Position numbers and translations under genes: made by a program
Shown: positions 5,880 to 11,707 of the stretch, piece by piece
How positions within the stretch are numbered: position 1 is the first letter of the stretch
Layout of the letters: each line of letters opens with the position of its first letter
NCBI GenBank assembly: GCA_030146445.1
Contig: JASLBT010000304.1
Location: 1-11,707 of the forward strand
Length of the DNA: 11,707 bases
DNA from: Segetibacter sp.
GTDB taxonomy: Bacteria; Bacteroidota; Bacteroidia; Chitinophagales; Chitinophagaceae
Direction of reading: 5' to 3'
Notes under the pieces: generated by a model
What the model saw: only the letters and a program-made list of their open reading frames with translations
Databases searched by the model: none
What the model was told of the DNA's origin: nothing

Positions 5880-7874
5880 TTAACGGATAAGCACCGATGT
5901 TCCTTTGAAGGAGAAGCTTTCGCCGGTATCGGTATGCCTGTATGTTAAAGTCCACACATAGGTGCCGGTTGCCTGCTGAACGCCGCGGAACGAGCCATCC
6001 CATTTGCCAGTGAAATCCTTTGTTTCGAACAACACCTGTCCCGCCCTGTTGAAAACCCGAAAAGTGACGTCAGATGCCGTAAAGGCATTTAGTGGATAGA
6101 GGTGATCATTAAGTCCATCGCCATTGGGCGAAAAAGCAGTCGGCACAGCAATAAGGCAATTGCTCAAGACCGTAACGATCATCGAAGTTATGTCAATACA
6201 ATTATGCTCATCTTGCACCGTAAGCCTTACCCTGTAGTTTGTACTTCCTGGTACATGAGGAAAAACCTGGTTGGGTGGGTTTTGCCGGGTACTGGTGCTG
6301 CCCGTACCAAAATCCCATAGCCAGTATCGGATCTTTCCAATACTGGTGTCGCGGAAAATGGACATGTCCTGCGGGCAAATGAGGGAAGGTCCTGTGATGG
6401 CAGCTTTCAGTTTATGATCAAGATTGATTGTAACCGACGAAGAGTCGGTACAAACTCCGTTGGACACCGACAACCTAATTGCCTGTGGTGTAAATGTCCG
6501 TGCTACATACGTCAGGTTTTGCTGTACTGATGTTCCGCCGGAATAGCTCCATTTCCAGCTGAGATTGTTTGGTCCCGGGTGGGTTAACGCAATTGTATCG
6601 GCTTTGCAACCGTATTTTAGATTGTAGCTGAACCGGGCAGAAACGGTATCGGAAGTCACAACCTGCACAGCAGCGCCTGCCGCCGTTTCCTGTGCACATT
6701 CGTCGATAATCGTATTCCCATCGGAACCGGTCTTCAAGGTAACCAGGTGAATTCCTCCGGTGCTGATCGGCCCCGACAATTTTAACGTAATCGAGCTGCT
6801 AAGGTTATTGCTGCACCCGGTGCTGGCAGATATTATGCTTATTCCGCTTGATGAACTAATTGTGAAATCGCTTCCATCGGGAGCAATGGAATTACAACGT
6901 ACCGGCTTACCAAAAACAACTTCCAATACGTCTGGCGCACAGCCCACCCGGCTAATGCTGTCGAATGCTGTCGGTTGGGGCGGAGTTATTGCAAAACTCA
7001 CACTATCCCCGTCGTTTATACCGGCATTACAGTTGTCCAGTAAGGTGTTTCCATCAGTTCCGTTTTTTACAGATAAGGTATAATTGCCAGGTGGGAGTGG
7101 AGTTGCGAAGTTGATCACCAGTGAATCCATGTCGAAGCTTGCAGTACAGTTTAAGCCGGAAGCCGACGCAATAGCTCCTCTTGCAGAAGAAAGGGTGAAA
7201 TCGGATCCGTCTAAGGCAAGGCTGTTGCACTTCATCTTTTTCGACAGCTGTACGGTTAGCTGGCTGCCCGCGCAATTTGGCCTTGCAGATCGGATTTTCC
7301 CAATAGTGGTGTCGGTGATGCCTGCTGTGCCACCTGAGAACCTCAGCGAATAACCACTTTGAGTATCGGTAAAATGGCTAACCAAAAGTAAGTAGTTGTG
7401 GTTGACCTGTAACGAAGGCATTGAACTAAAGGTCGGCCGGCCGGATCCTTCACAAACAACGAGAGCGTTTCCTGCAGACGAAGCTCCTGTGCGCCCGCTT
7501 TCACCAGACCAGTTGCAGGCGACAAACATGGAATTGTCACTGTAAACCAGGTTAGCGTCCTTGCCGGTTACGTCAAAAATCTGCCAGTCGTAATCGTCGT
7601 TGAGATTATTTGGAGTGATCACAAATCCAAGGGTGCCAGCAGTAAAACAGGTAAACTTATACCAATACGGATTTTTATCCTGGAAAACCGATCCTACACA
7701 GCGGGTGGGGATAGAGCGCTGCCCACAAATGGCCACAGTTGTTTGGGTAAACGTAGCCGAGCCGCAAACAGGGAATGCAGTTGTTGGGTTCTGACCAAGG
7801 TTAGTACAAACCTGGGCTCGGGCGAATACTGAAATGAACAGTAAACAAACAAGAGGTAAGTACCGGGTAATCAT
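5880..7874 (-). CDS. Secreted protein with duplicated Ig-like domains, PKD domains and T9SS type B sorting domain
   Basis: The best start is ATG 7874 (664 residues), because the sequence then opens directly with a signal peptide, MITRYLPLVCLLFISVFARA, cleaved before Gln21. A TTG at 7928 would add 18 polar residues in front of it. The N-terminal region (about 21-185) is Cys-rich with aromatic and Gly motifs and is followed by two tandem domains (about 194-298 and 301-407) that share CNS(L/I)A-x-DGSDFT(L/I)SS near the start and DGNT(L/I)(L/I)D near the end. These resemble SbsA-type Ig-like (Big_5) domains. Two PKD-like domains follow (about 410-487 and 490-571, the second with WLWDFGTGSTS). The C-terminus from VPTAFSPNGDGLNDH, with FNRAGQVLF and the W-D-G motif, is a T9SS type B sorting domain. 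The product is predicted to be exported by T9SS to the surface or medium. No catalytic domain is visible. It is encoded in tandem with another T9SS type B cargo. Confidence 0.92.
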   Translation of the reverse strand: MITRYLPLVCLLFISVFARAQVCTNLGQNPTTAFPVCGSATFTQTTVAICGQRSIPTRCVGSVFQDKNPYWYKFTCFTAGTLGFVITPNNLNDDYDWQIFDVTGKDANLVYSDNSMFVACNWSGESGRTGASSAGNALVVCEGSGRPTFSSMPSLQVNHNYLLLVSHFTDTQSGYSLRFSGGTAGITDTTIGKIRSARPNCAGSQLTVQLSKKMKCNSLALDGSDFTLSSARGAIASASGLNCTASFDMDSLVINFATPLPPGNYTLSVKNGTDGNTLLDNCNAGINDGDSVSFAITPPQPTAFDSISRVGCAPDVLEVVFGKPVRCNSIAPDGSDFTISSSSGISIISASTGCSNNLSSSITLKLSGPISTGGIHLVTLKTGSDGNTIIDECAQETAAGAAVQVVTSDTVSARFSYNLKYGCKADTIALTHPGPNNLSWKWSYSGGTSVQQNLTYVARTFTPQAIRLSVSNGVCTDSSSVTINLDHKLKAAITGPSLICPQDMSIFRDTSIGKIRYWLWDFGTGSTSTRQNPPNQVFPHVPGSTNYRVRLTVQDEHNCIDITSMIVTVLSNCLIAVPTAFSPNGDGLNDHLYPLNAFTASDVTFRVFNRAGQVLFETKDFTGKWDGSFRGVQQATGTYVWTLTYRHTDTGESFSFKGTSVLIR
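6654..7295 (-). repeat. Tandem protein-level duplication inside the 664-residue T9SS protein
   Basis: Two copies of an about 105-residue domain are encoded at roughly 6981-7295 (first) and 6654-6974 (second). Shared landmarks in order are an early Cys, a V-x-x-S/G-K-x-(M/V)-(K/R)-CNS block, DGSDFT, a mid-domain Cys near C-T/S, a P-L/I-x-x-G-x-x turn, and K-(N/T)-G-(T/S)-DGNT-x-(L/I)-D ending in Cys. The DNA of the two copies has diverged, so this is an old duplication and not a recent repeat expansion. Confidence 0.8.
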
Positions 7875-7987
7875 ATATGCTCCTAACAGACCACCACACT
7901 TTCTCGAACGCTGCTTGTTGACGTTCAACGCAATGTAAATCTCCGGGAAGTTTGTGAGCGTTTAAATGCACAGTATTACACCAGAAG

Positions 7988-8164
7988 CTACTTGGTTTCT
8001 TTAGCCCGGTGACAAATGGTTTCTACTGAAAAACTGAAAGCAAGTCCGAAGGCGACTGCTTCCCACAAAGACTGGGTAAAGATGATCGCTTTTAAAGTCA
8101 TAACCAGGCAAAATACGCTTGTCATCACGGTAAGCGCATTCTTTTCGGAGAAATATCTTTTCAT
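7988..8164 (-). CDS. Small predicted membrane protein, 58 aa, unknown function
   Basis: The frame runs from ATG 8164-8162 to TAG 7990-7988. The product begins MKRYFSEKNALTVMTSVFCL, has one hydrophobic helix at about residues 10-29, a short polar turn (T-Q-S-L-W-E), a second helix at about 33-50, and a basic tail ending AKETK. The charge layout and two helices look like a genuine small membrane protein. A longer frame on the same strand (8001-8387) overlaps it but begins with a TTG and yields a polar, Cys- and Arg-rich tail with no features. An exact -7 promoter motif (TACATTTG) lies at the right distance upstream, supporting this frame. The gene lies upstream of the T9SS protein gene in the same direction (113-bp gap) and diverges from trhO. 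I do not recognise a family. Confidence 0.6.
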   Translation of the reverse strand: MKRYFSEKNALTVMTSVFCLVMTLKAIIFTQSLWEAVAFGLAFSFSVETICHRAKETK

Positions 8165-8193
8165 ATAAAATTGGCTTGGAACAGAGGGTTTGG

Positions 8194-8201
8194 CAAATGT
8201 A
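8194..8201 (-). promoter_or_regulatory. Bacteroidota -7 promoter element before the 7988-8164 gene
   Basis: Read on the minus strand the bases are TACATTTG, an exact match to TAnnTTTG, ending 29 bases before the ATG at 8164. This spacing implies a leader of a little over 20 nucleotides. No clear -33 element was found. Confidence 0.42.
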
Positions 8202-8302
8202 ATAACCGTTACTGTTAATTAAGGAGCTGCTCACGCCTATGCCTCTTAATTTTGAATTAAAGTTGGTGTTCACTTTAAGGTATTCTTCAGTAACCGGTTT
8301 AT

Positions 8303-8310
8303 TATCTTTG
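8303..8310 (+). promoter_or_regulatory. Possible -7 promoter element for trhO
   Basis: TATCTTTG matches TAnnTTTG and lies 96 bases before the trhO ATG, which would give a leader of about 90 nucleotides. It sits in the 242-bp divergent gap 8165-8406, where I find no other feature. The distance is longer than at the other candidates, so this is the weakest of the four. Confidence 0.3.
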
Positions 8311-8406
8311 TGCTCAATTTTTGACCACCCTGCAAGTGGGTCCGTAATAATGGAGTATTTGCTTTGGCCTTCATAGGCTGCTTGCAAATAGCTGAAATAG
8401 ACACAT

Positions 8407-9450
8407 ATGGCTTTACTTCACAACCGGGTTTCTCAAAAGGAACTCAAAGAACGTTTAATGGCTGAAACTGAACCGCGAACGACCATCAGCTTCTATAAGT
8501 ATCACCCCGTTGAAAATCCCCCCGCGTTCAGGGACGAACTTTTCAAGCAGCTTTCACCGCTCGGTGTGTTCGGCCGTATTTATGTGGCTCATGAAGGAAT
8601 CAACGCACAGGTAAGTGTGCCCACCAGCAAATTCCCGGCATTTCGTGAATGCCTGTATGCGATAGACTTTCTAAACGGCACGCGACTTAACGTGGCAGTA
8701 GACGACGATGGCAAATCGTTTTGGGTATTAAAGATTAAAGTACGGGAAAAGATCGTTGCCGATGGCATTACCGATCCATCGTTCAATATGGAGAACAAAG
8801 GCAGATATGTAACTGCAACGGAAATAAACAGCTTGATGACCGATCCGGAAACCATTGTTGTCGACATGCGTAATCACTATGAATATGAAGTCGGACACTT
8901 TGTAAACGCTATTGAGATACCGTCAGATAACTTTCGTGAACAACTACCGATGGCGGTGGAAATGCTAAAAGAGCAGAAAGACAAAAACATTGTTATGTAT
9001 TGCACCGGCGGTATCCGTTGCGAAAAAGCCAGCGCGTATATGCTCCACAATGGGTTCAGCAACGTGTTTCACCTTGAAGGAGGCATTATAAACTATGCTT
9101 CACAGGTAAAGGAACAACAGCTCGAGACCCGGTTTATTGGTAAGAACTTCGTTTTTGATGATCGTCTCGGTGAGCGTATTACGGATCACGTAATCGCCAA
9201 ATGCCACCAGTGCGGCCAGCCTGCCGATACCCATACCAACTGCCTTAACGATGCATGTCACCTCCTGTTCATCCAATGTGATTCGTGCAGGTCTAAATAC
9301 GATGGATGCTGTACCCCGGAGTGCCAATCGACTTACCATCTGCCACCCGAAGAGCAGAAACGCTTGCGGGAGGGGAAAGCAAACGGGATTATGATATTCA
9401 ACAAATCGCAGCGAAGGCTCAGGCCGCGTCTTAATCAACCGGGAAATTGA
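8407..9450 (+). CDS. trhO: tRNA uridine(34) hydroxylase TrhO (rhodanese-domain protein)
   Basis: TrhO (YceA in E. coli) is an oxygen-dependent enzyme that hydroxylates uridine 34 in the wobble position of certain tRNAs, a step toward (methoxy/carboxymethoxy)uridine. The 347-residue product has the N-terminal ferredoxin-like domain (about 25-120, with GRIYVAHEGINAQVS at 56-70 and SFWVLKIKVREKIV at 104-117), then a rhodanese domain (about 135-235) with VVDMRNHYEYEVGHF and the active loop CTGGIRCEKAS, catalytic Cys199. The C-terminal part is Cys-rich (Cys266, 269, 279, 284, 291, 294, 301, 302, 306), as in this family, and may bind metal. The start MALLHNRVSQKEL is the usual N-terminus of Bacteroidota members, fixing ATG 8407. 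It is the first gene of a same-direction run with ruvX, def and an exported protein. Confidence 0.95.
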   Translation: MALLHNRVSQKELKERLMAETEPRTTISFYKYHPVENPPAFRDELFKQLSPLGVFGRIYVAHEGINAQVSVPTSKFPAFRECLYAIDFLNGTRLNVAVDDDGKSFWVLKIKVREKIVADGITDPSFNMENKGRYVTATEINSLMTDPETIVVDMRNHYEYEVGHFVNAIEIPSDNFREQLPMAVEMLKEQKDKNIVMYCTGGIRCEKASAYMLHNGFSNVFHLEGGIINYASQVKEQQLETRFIGKNFVFDDRLGERITDHVIAKCHQCGQPADTHTNCLNDACHLLFIQCDSCRSKYDGCCTPECQSTYHLPPEEQKRLREGKANGIMIFNKSQRRLRPRLNQPGN

Positions 9451-9503
9451 TCCGGGCGGACTTCTGCACCATTAATATGTTCCTGCTTTGTACGAAATAC
9501 AGC

Positions 9504-9962
9504 ATGTTCTCCAGCACCACACCATTAATTAAAACCACCTCATTGCCCAGAATTCTATCCATCGACTACGGCTCAAAACGAACCGGGCTTGCGGTAACCG
9601 ACCCGTTCAAGATGATCGCCAGCGGACTCGCGGGTATCCATACCAAAGAGCTGGAGCAGTATCTAACCAATTACTTCAGGCAGGAGCCCGTGGAACTGGT
9701 AATTATTGGCCATCCGCTGAACTTGGATAATTCTGAAACGCATGCTACCCCGTTGGTTCAGGCGTTTATCAACCGGTTTAAAAAGTTGTTCCCCAACATC
9801 CCGATTATTAAGGTAGATGAACGATTTACTTCGAAACTGGCGGTACAAAGCATGGTGCAAAGCGGCATGAAGAAGAAAGATCGGCAAAACAAAAACCTTG
9901 TTGATGAAATTGCGGCGATCATTATGTTACAGGAGTATCTTAACAACCCGTCGGTGATATAA
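9504..9962 (+). CDS. ruvX: RuvX/YqgF family Holliday-junction resolvase-like / pre-16S rRNA nuclease
   Basis: YqgF-family proteins have an RNase H fold. The E. coli protein matures the 5' end of 16S rRNA, and a Holliday-junction resolvase role has been proposed. Numbered from ATG 9504 (152 residues), visible motifs are IDYGSKRTGLAVTD with Asp21, the VIIGHPLNLDNSETHAT block, VDERFTS with Asp105-Glu106, and the late DEIAA with Asp134, the acidic residues expected at the active site. The start is uncertain. The family normally begins M-x-RILxIDYG, so a TTG at 9543 (139 residues, reading MPRILSIDYG) fits homology best. ATG 9504 adds 13 non-conserved residues and ATG 9477 adds 22. The frame stays open back to a TTG at 9447 overlapping the trhO stop, but that start is unlikely. 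The close spacing suggests co-transcription with trhO. Confidence 0.92.
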   Translation: MFSSTTPLIKTTSLPRILSIDYGSKRTGLAVTDPFKMIASGLAGIHTKELEQYLTNYFRQEPVELVIIGHPLNLDNSETHATPLVQAFINRFKKLFPNIPIIKVDERFTSKLAVQSMVQSGMKKKDRQNKNLVDEIAAIIMLQEYLNNPSVI

Positions 9963-9976
9963 ACTTCCTCTTTCTA

Positions 9977-9984
9977 TATATTTG
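9977..9984 (+). promoter_or_regulatory. Bacteroidota -7 promoter element before def
   Basis: TATATTTG is an exact TAnnTTTG match within the 65-bp gap between ruvX and def, 43 bases before the def ATG. It would give a leader of about 37 nucleotides and would let def and the following gene be transcribed independently of trhO-ruvX. No clear -33 element is seen. Confidence 0.48.
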
Positions 9985-10027
9985 TAGTTTTTATTATTCA
10001 CACCGCAGCAGCACAGAACAGAAACAC

Positions 10028-10606
10028 ATGATATTACCGATAGTGGCATATGGTGCACCCATCTTAAGAAAGGTAAGCCAGGATATTACCCCAGACTACC
10101 CCAACCTTCCAAAATTGATTGGTGACATGTGGGAGACGATGTATGCAAGCAATGGCGTCGGACTTGCGGCCCCGCAGATTAATCGCGACATCCGGTTATT
10201 CGTAATCGACAGCGAGCAGGTTTTCAGAAATCTTGATGAAGAAGACGAGGGCAAGTACCCCGACGCTCCGGGAGTGAAAAAAGTTTTCATTAATGCACAC
10301 GTGCTTGAAACAGAAGGGGAAGAGTGGGCCTATAATGAAGGATGCCTTAGTATTCCCAAGATCCGCGAGGACGTTCACCGCCACGAATCCGTTACGCTTC
10401 AGTACCTTGATGAAACCTTTGCGACCCACACCGAACGTTTTACCGGCATAACCGCCCGGATCATCCTGCACGAATATGACCATATCGACGGAAAGCTGTT
10501 TATTGATTACATAAAACCGTTAAAACGGAAGCTCCTTCAGCGGAAGTTAAACGACATCAGCAAAGGCAAGATCAAGGTTGATTACAAGATGAGCTTTGCT
10601 AAATGA
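10028..10606 (+). CDS. def: Peptide deformylase
   Basis: This metalloenzyme removes the formyl group from the N-terminal methionine of new proteins in the cytoplasm. The 192-residue product carries all three family motifs: GVGLAAPQ (43-50), EGCLSIP (104-110) with metal ligand Cys106, and HEYDH (148-152) with ligands His148 and His152 and catalytic Glu149. An acidic insertion (about 67-82, N-L-D-E-E-D-E-G) between motifs 1 and 2 is typical of Bacteroidota members as I recall them. The start MILPIVAYGAPILRK matches the usual N-terminus. The stop TGA overlaps the ATG of the next gene by ATGA, indicating translational coupling. Confidence 0.97.
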   Translation: MILPIVAYGAPILRKVSQDITPDYPNLPKLIGDMWETMYASNGVGLAAPQINRDIRLFVIDSEQVFRNLDEEDEGKYPDAPGVKKVFINAHVLETEGEEWAYNEGCLSIPKIREDVHRHESVTLQYLDETFATHTERFTGITARIILHEYDHIDGKLFIDYIKPLKRKLLQRKLNDISKGKIKVDYKMSFAK

Positions 10607-11538
10607 CGCGGATAGTAATTTTCCTTCCTATACTTCTATTGTTATATCTCGGTTCTGTCGCCCAGGACACGACTGTAGTGTATAAAAACCAGTCGTTCCA
10701 GCTCAGCGAAGTTGTGGTGCGCAACAACTTCAATATTGCTTCTTTTATCGACTATGTCAGGAACGACACCACTTTTTACAAGGCCTTCCGCAATCTTCGC
10801 CTCCTAAGCTTTACTTCGCTCAACCACATTCAGTTACTCGACAAAAAAGGTAACCCGCATGCTGGTTTAGACAGTAAAACCAGGCAAACCTATTCCGATG
10901 GCTGCAGAACCATGCAGGTTTTAGAAGAAAAAACTACCGGCGACTTTTACAATAAAAAAGGTAATTATAAATATACAACTGCTGAGTTATATGCCAGCCT
11001 GTTCTTCACCCGTGGGCGGGTATGCGGCGAAACCAATATCGTTAAAGGAGTGGGTTTCTCAACAAAGGGGAAAAAAGGAATTGAAAAGCATAAAGAACAA
11101 CTAAAGCAATTGTTCTTTAACCCCGGAAAACGTATTGCCGGCATTCCGTTTATCGGCAACAAGGTGGCCTTGTTTGATGAGGATGTTGCTGCGCTTTACG
11201 ACTTCAGGATCGACCGTAAAGACTTTATGGGAAACCTTTGTTATGTATTTTCGATTACACCACGCCAGGACCTTACTTCCGGACAACGGGGGGATATCGT
11301 GATCGATGAGATGACAACCTGGTTCAACGCCAAAAGTTACGAAATCATCGGGCGTAACTACAGCCTGAGCTACAATGCCGGGGTTTACGACTTTGATGTT
11401 CAAATGGAGGTGCAACTCGAAAAGGTAGCGGATCTTTGGGTACCCAAAGTACTCCGGTATAAAGGGTATTTCGACGTTGTCTTCAAAAAGAAAGAAAGCG
11501 CACTGTTTACCGCAACGCTTTATGACTTCAGCCGATGA
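10603..11538 (+). CDS. Exported protein of unknown function, coupled to def
   Basis: The 311-residue product opens with a clear signal peptide (MTRIVIFLPILLLLYLGSVA, cleavage before Gln21), so it is exported, probably to the periplasm or outer membrane. After it comes a short segment reading FQLSEVVVRNNFN (32-44) that resembles the L-x-E-V-V-V stretch seen after carboxypeptidase-regulatory-like plugs in Bacteroidota outer-membrane proteins. The rest is a mixed alpha/beta, aromatic- and Lys-rich sequence (for example FYKAFRNLRLLSFTSLN, and late beta-rich YDFDVQMEVQLEKVADLWVPKVLRYKGYF) with no motif I can name. Its tail somewhat recalls lipoprotein-carrier or DUF5686-like folds, but this is only an impression. 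No sorting domain and no lipobox are visible. The start codon lies inside the def stop (ATGA), so its translation is probably tied to def. No catalytic residues recognised. Confidence 0.85.
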   Translation: MTRIVIFLPILLLLYLGSVAQDTTVVYKNQSFQLSEVVVRNNFNIASFIDYVRNDTTFYKAFRNLRLLSFTSLNHIQLLDKKGNPHAGLDSKTRQTYSDGCRTMQVLEEKTTGDFYNKKGNYKYTTAELYASLFFTRGRVCGETNIVKGVGFSTKGKKGIEKHKEQLKQLFFNPGKRIAGIPFIGNKVALFDEDVAALYDFRIDRKDFMGNLCYVFSITPRQDLTSGQRGDIVIDEMTTWFNAKSYEIIGRNYSLSYNAGVYDFDVQMEVQLEKVADLWVPKVLRYKGYFDVVFKKKESALFTATLYDFSR

Positions 11539-11707
11539 GCAGGTTATGTTATATGTTGAATGTTGAATGCTGAATGGCGCTCCTCCTTTGCAATTGTACC
11601 ACGACTTAAGAAAACAGCGCAGCGTGATTAAAGCTACAGCGCCTAAAATCAACTCCTGTATCCTTCAGAAAGCAGGAACCTCATTTTGAATTATACATTT
11701 TAAATTT
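11539..11707. other. Non-coding right end with short TTGAAT-type repeats
   Basis: No gene starts or ends here that I can support. The stretch holds three tandem heptamers, GTTGAAT, GTTGAAT and GCTGAAT (11555-11575), and ends in an AT-rich tail with TTTTGAATTATACATTTT (11686-11703). Such degenerate TGAAT repeats are, from memory, common between genes in this lineage. A 6-bp inverted pair GGCGCT (11576-11581) and AGCGCC (11638-11643) flanks the middle, but no T-run follows to make a terminator. Confidence 0.5.
11555..11575. repeat. Three tandem heptamers GYTGAAT
   Basis: The units are GTTGAAT, GTTGAAT and GCTGAAT with no spacing, just after the stop of the exported-protein gene. Copy number in such tracts could vary between strains; nothing indicates a function. 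Confidence 0.6.

Noticed and set aside
8001..8387. 128-codon minus-strand open frame
   Set aside because: It needs a TTG start, has no recognisable domain, and its second half overlaps the more convincing 58-codon gene at 7988-8164. A real but decayed gene in 8165-8387 cannot be fully excluded.
9100..9438. 112-codon minus-strand frame opposite trhO
   Set aside because: It lies wholly antisense to the conserved Cys-rich end of trhO and is a shadow of that coding sequence.
11576..11643. Terminator from GGCGCT/AGCGCC inverted pair after the last gene
   Set aside because: The arms are 56 bases apart and no T-run follows on either strand.
11101..11652. 183-codon minus-strand open frame at the right end
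   Set aside because: It is mostly antisense to the exported-protein gene, whose signal peptide and coupling to def are convincing; the antisense product has no features.
1..11707. Defence system, phage, integrated element or CRISPR array
   Set aside because: All confidently identified genes are housekeeping, envelope or secretion-cargo genes. There are no integrase, transposase, reverse transcriptase or nuclease-helicase genes and no regularly spaced repeats.

Overview
The window looks like an ordinary chromosomal segment of a Bacteroidota bacterium, most likely family Chitinophagaceae. The evidence is two secreted proteins ending in type IX secretion system (T9SS) type B sorting domains, a TrhO N-terminus and a peptide deformylase insertion of the Bacteroidota type, start sites without strong Shine-Dalgarno sequences, and several copies of the Bacteroidota -7 promoter motif TAnnTTTG upstream of genes. 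I see no tRNA, rRNA, CRISPR array, insertion sequence or phage gene.

Left part (1-2215): on the minus strand, a lipoprotein-type methionine sulfoxide reductase B (msrB) is followed by the start of a b-type cytochrome that runs off the left edge. A 58-codon membrane-protein gene at 820-996 (plus strand) diverges from msrB. It lies beneath a longer spurious reading frame and is easily missed. Next comes lpxB (minus strand), the lipid A disaccharide synthase.

Middle part (2428-7874): a stand-alone CheY-like response regulator (plus strand) ends four bases from the stop of a large minus-strand gene. That gene and the next one upstream encode modular cell-surface or secreted proteins: signal peptide, Ig/PKD-like repeats, T9SS type B C-terminal domain. 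The 412-bp gap between them (5468-5879) has no credible reading frame but several short hairpins and partial direct repeats. It is the least explained part of the window.

Right part (7988-11538): a second easily missed 58-codon membrane-protein gene at 7988-8164 (minus strand) is followed by a plus-strand housekeeping run. This comprises trhO (tRNA U34 hydroxylation), ruvX/yqgF (Holliday-junction or pre-16S rRNA nuclease), def (peptide deformylase), and an exported protein of unknown function whose start codon overlaps the def stop codon. The last 169 bases are non-coding and carry a short TTGAAT-type repeat.

The genes concern separate jobs: envelope redox repair, outer-membrane biogenesis, T9SS cargo, and translation/RNA maintenance. 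I found no convincing new multi-gene system. The observations most worth following are the two overlooked small genes, the possibly structured gap at 5468-5879, the internal duplication in the 664-residue T9SS protein, and the possible msrB/cytochrome b link.
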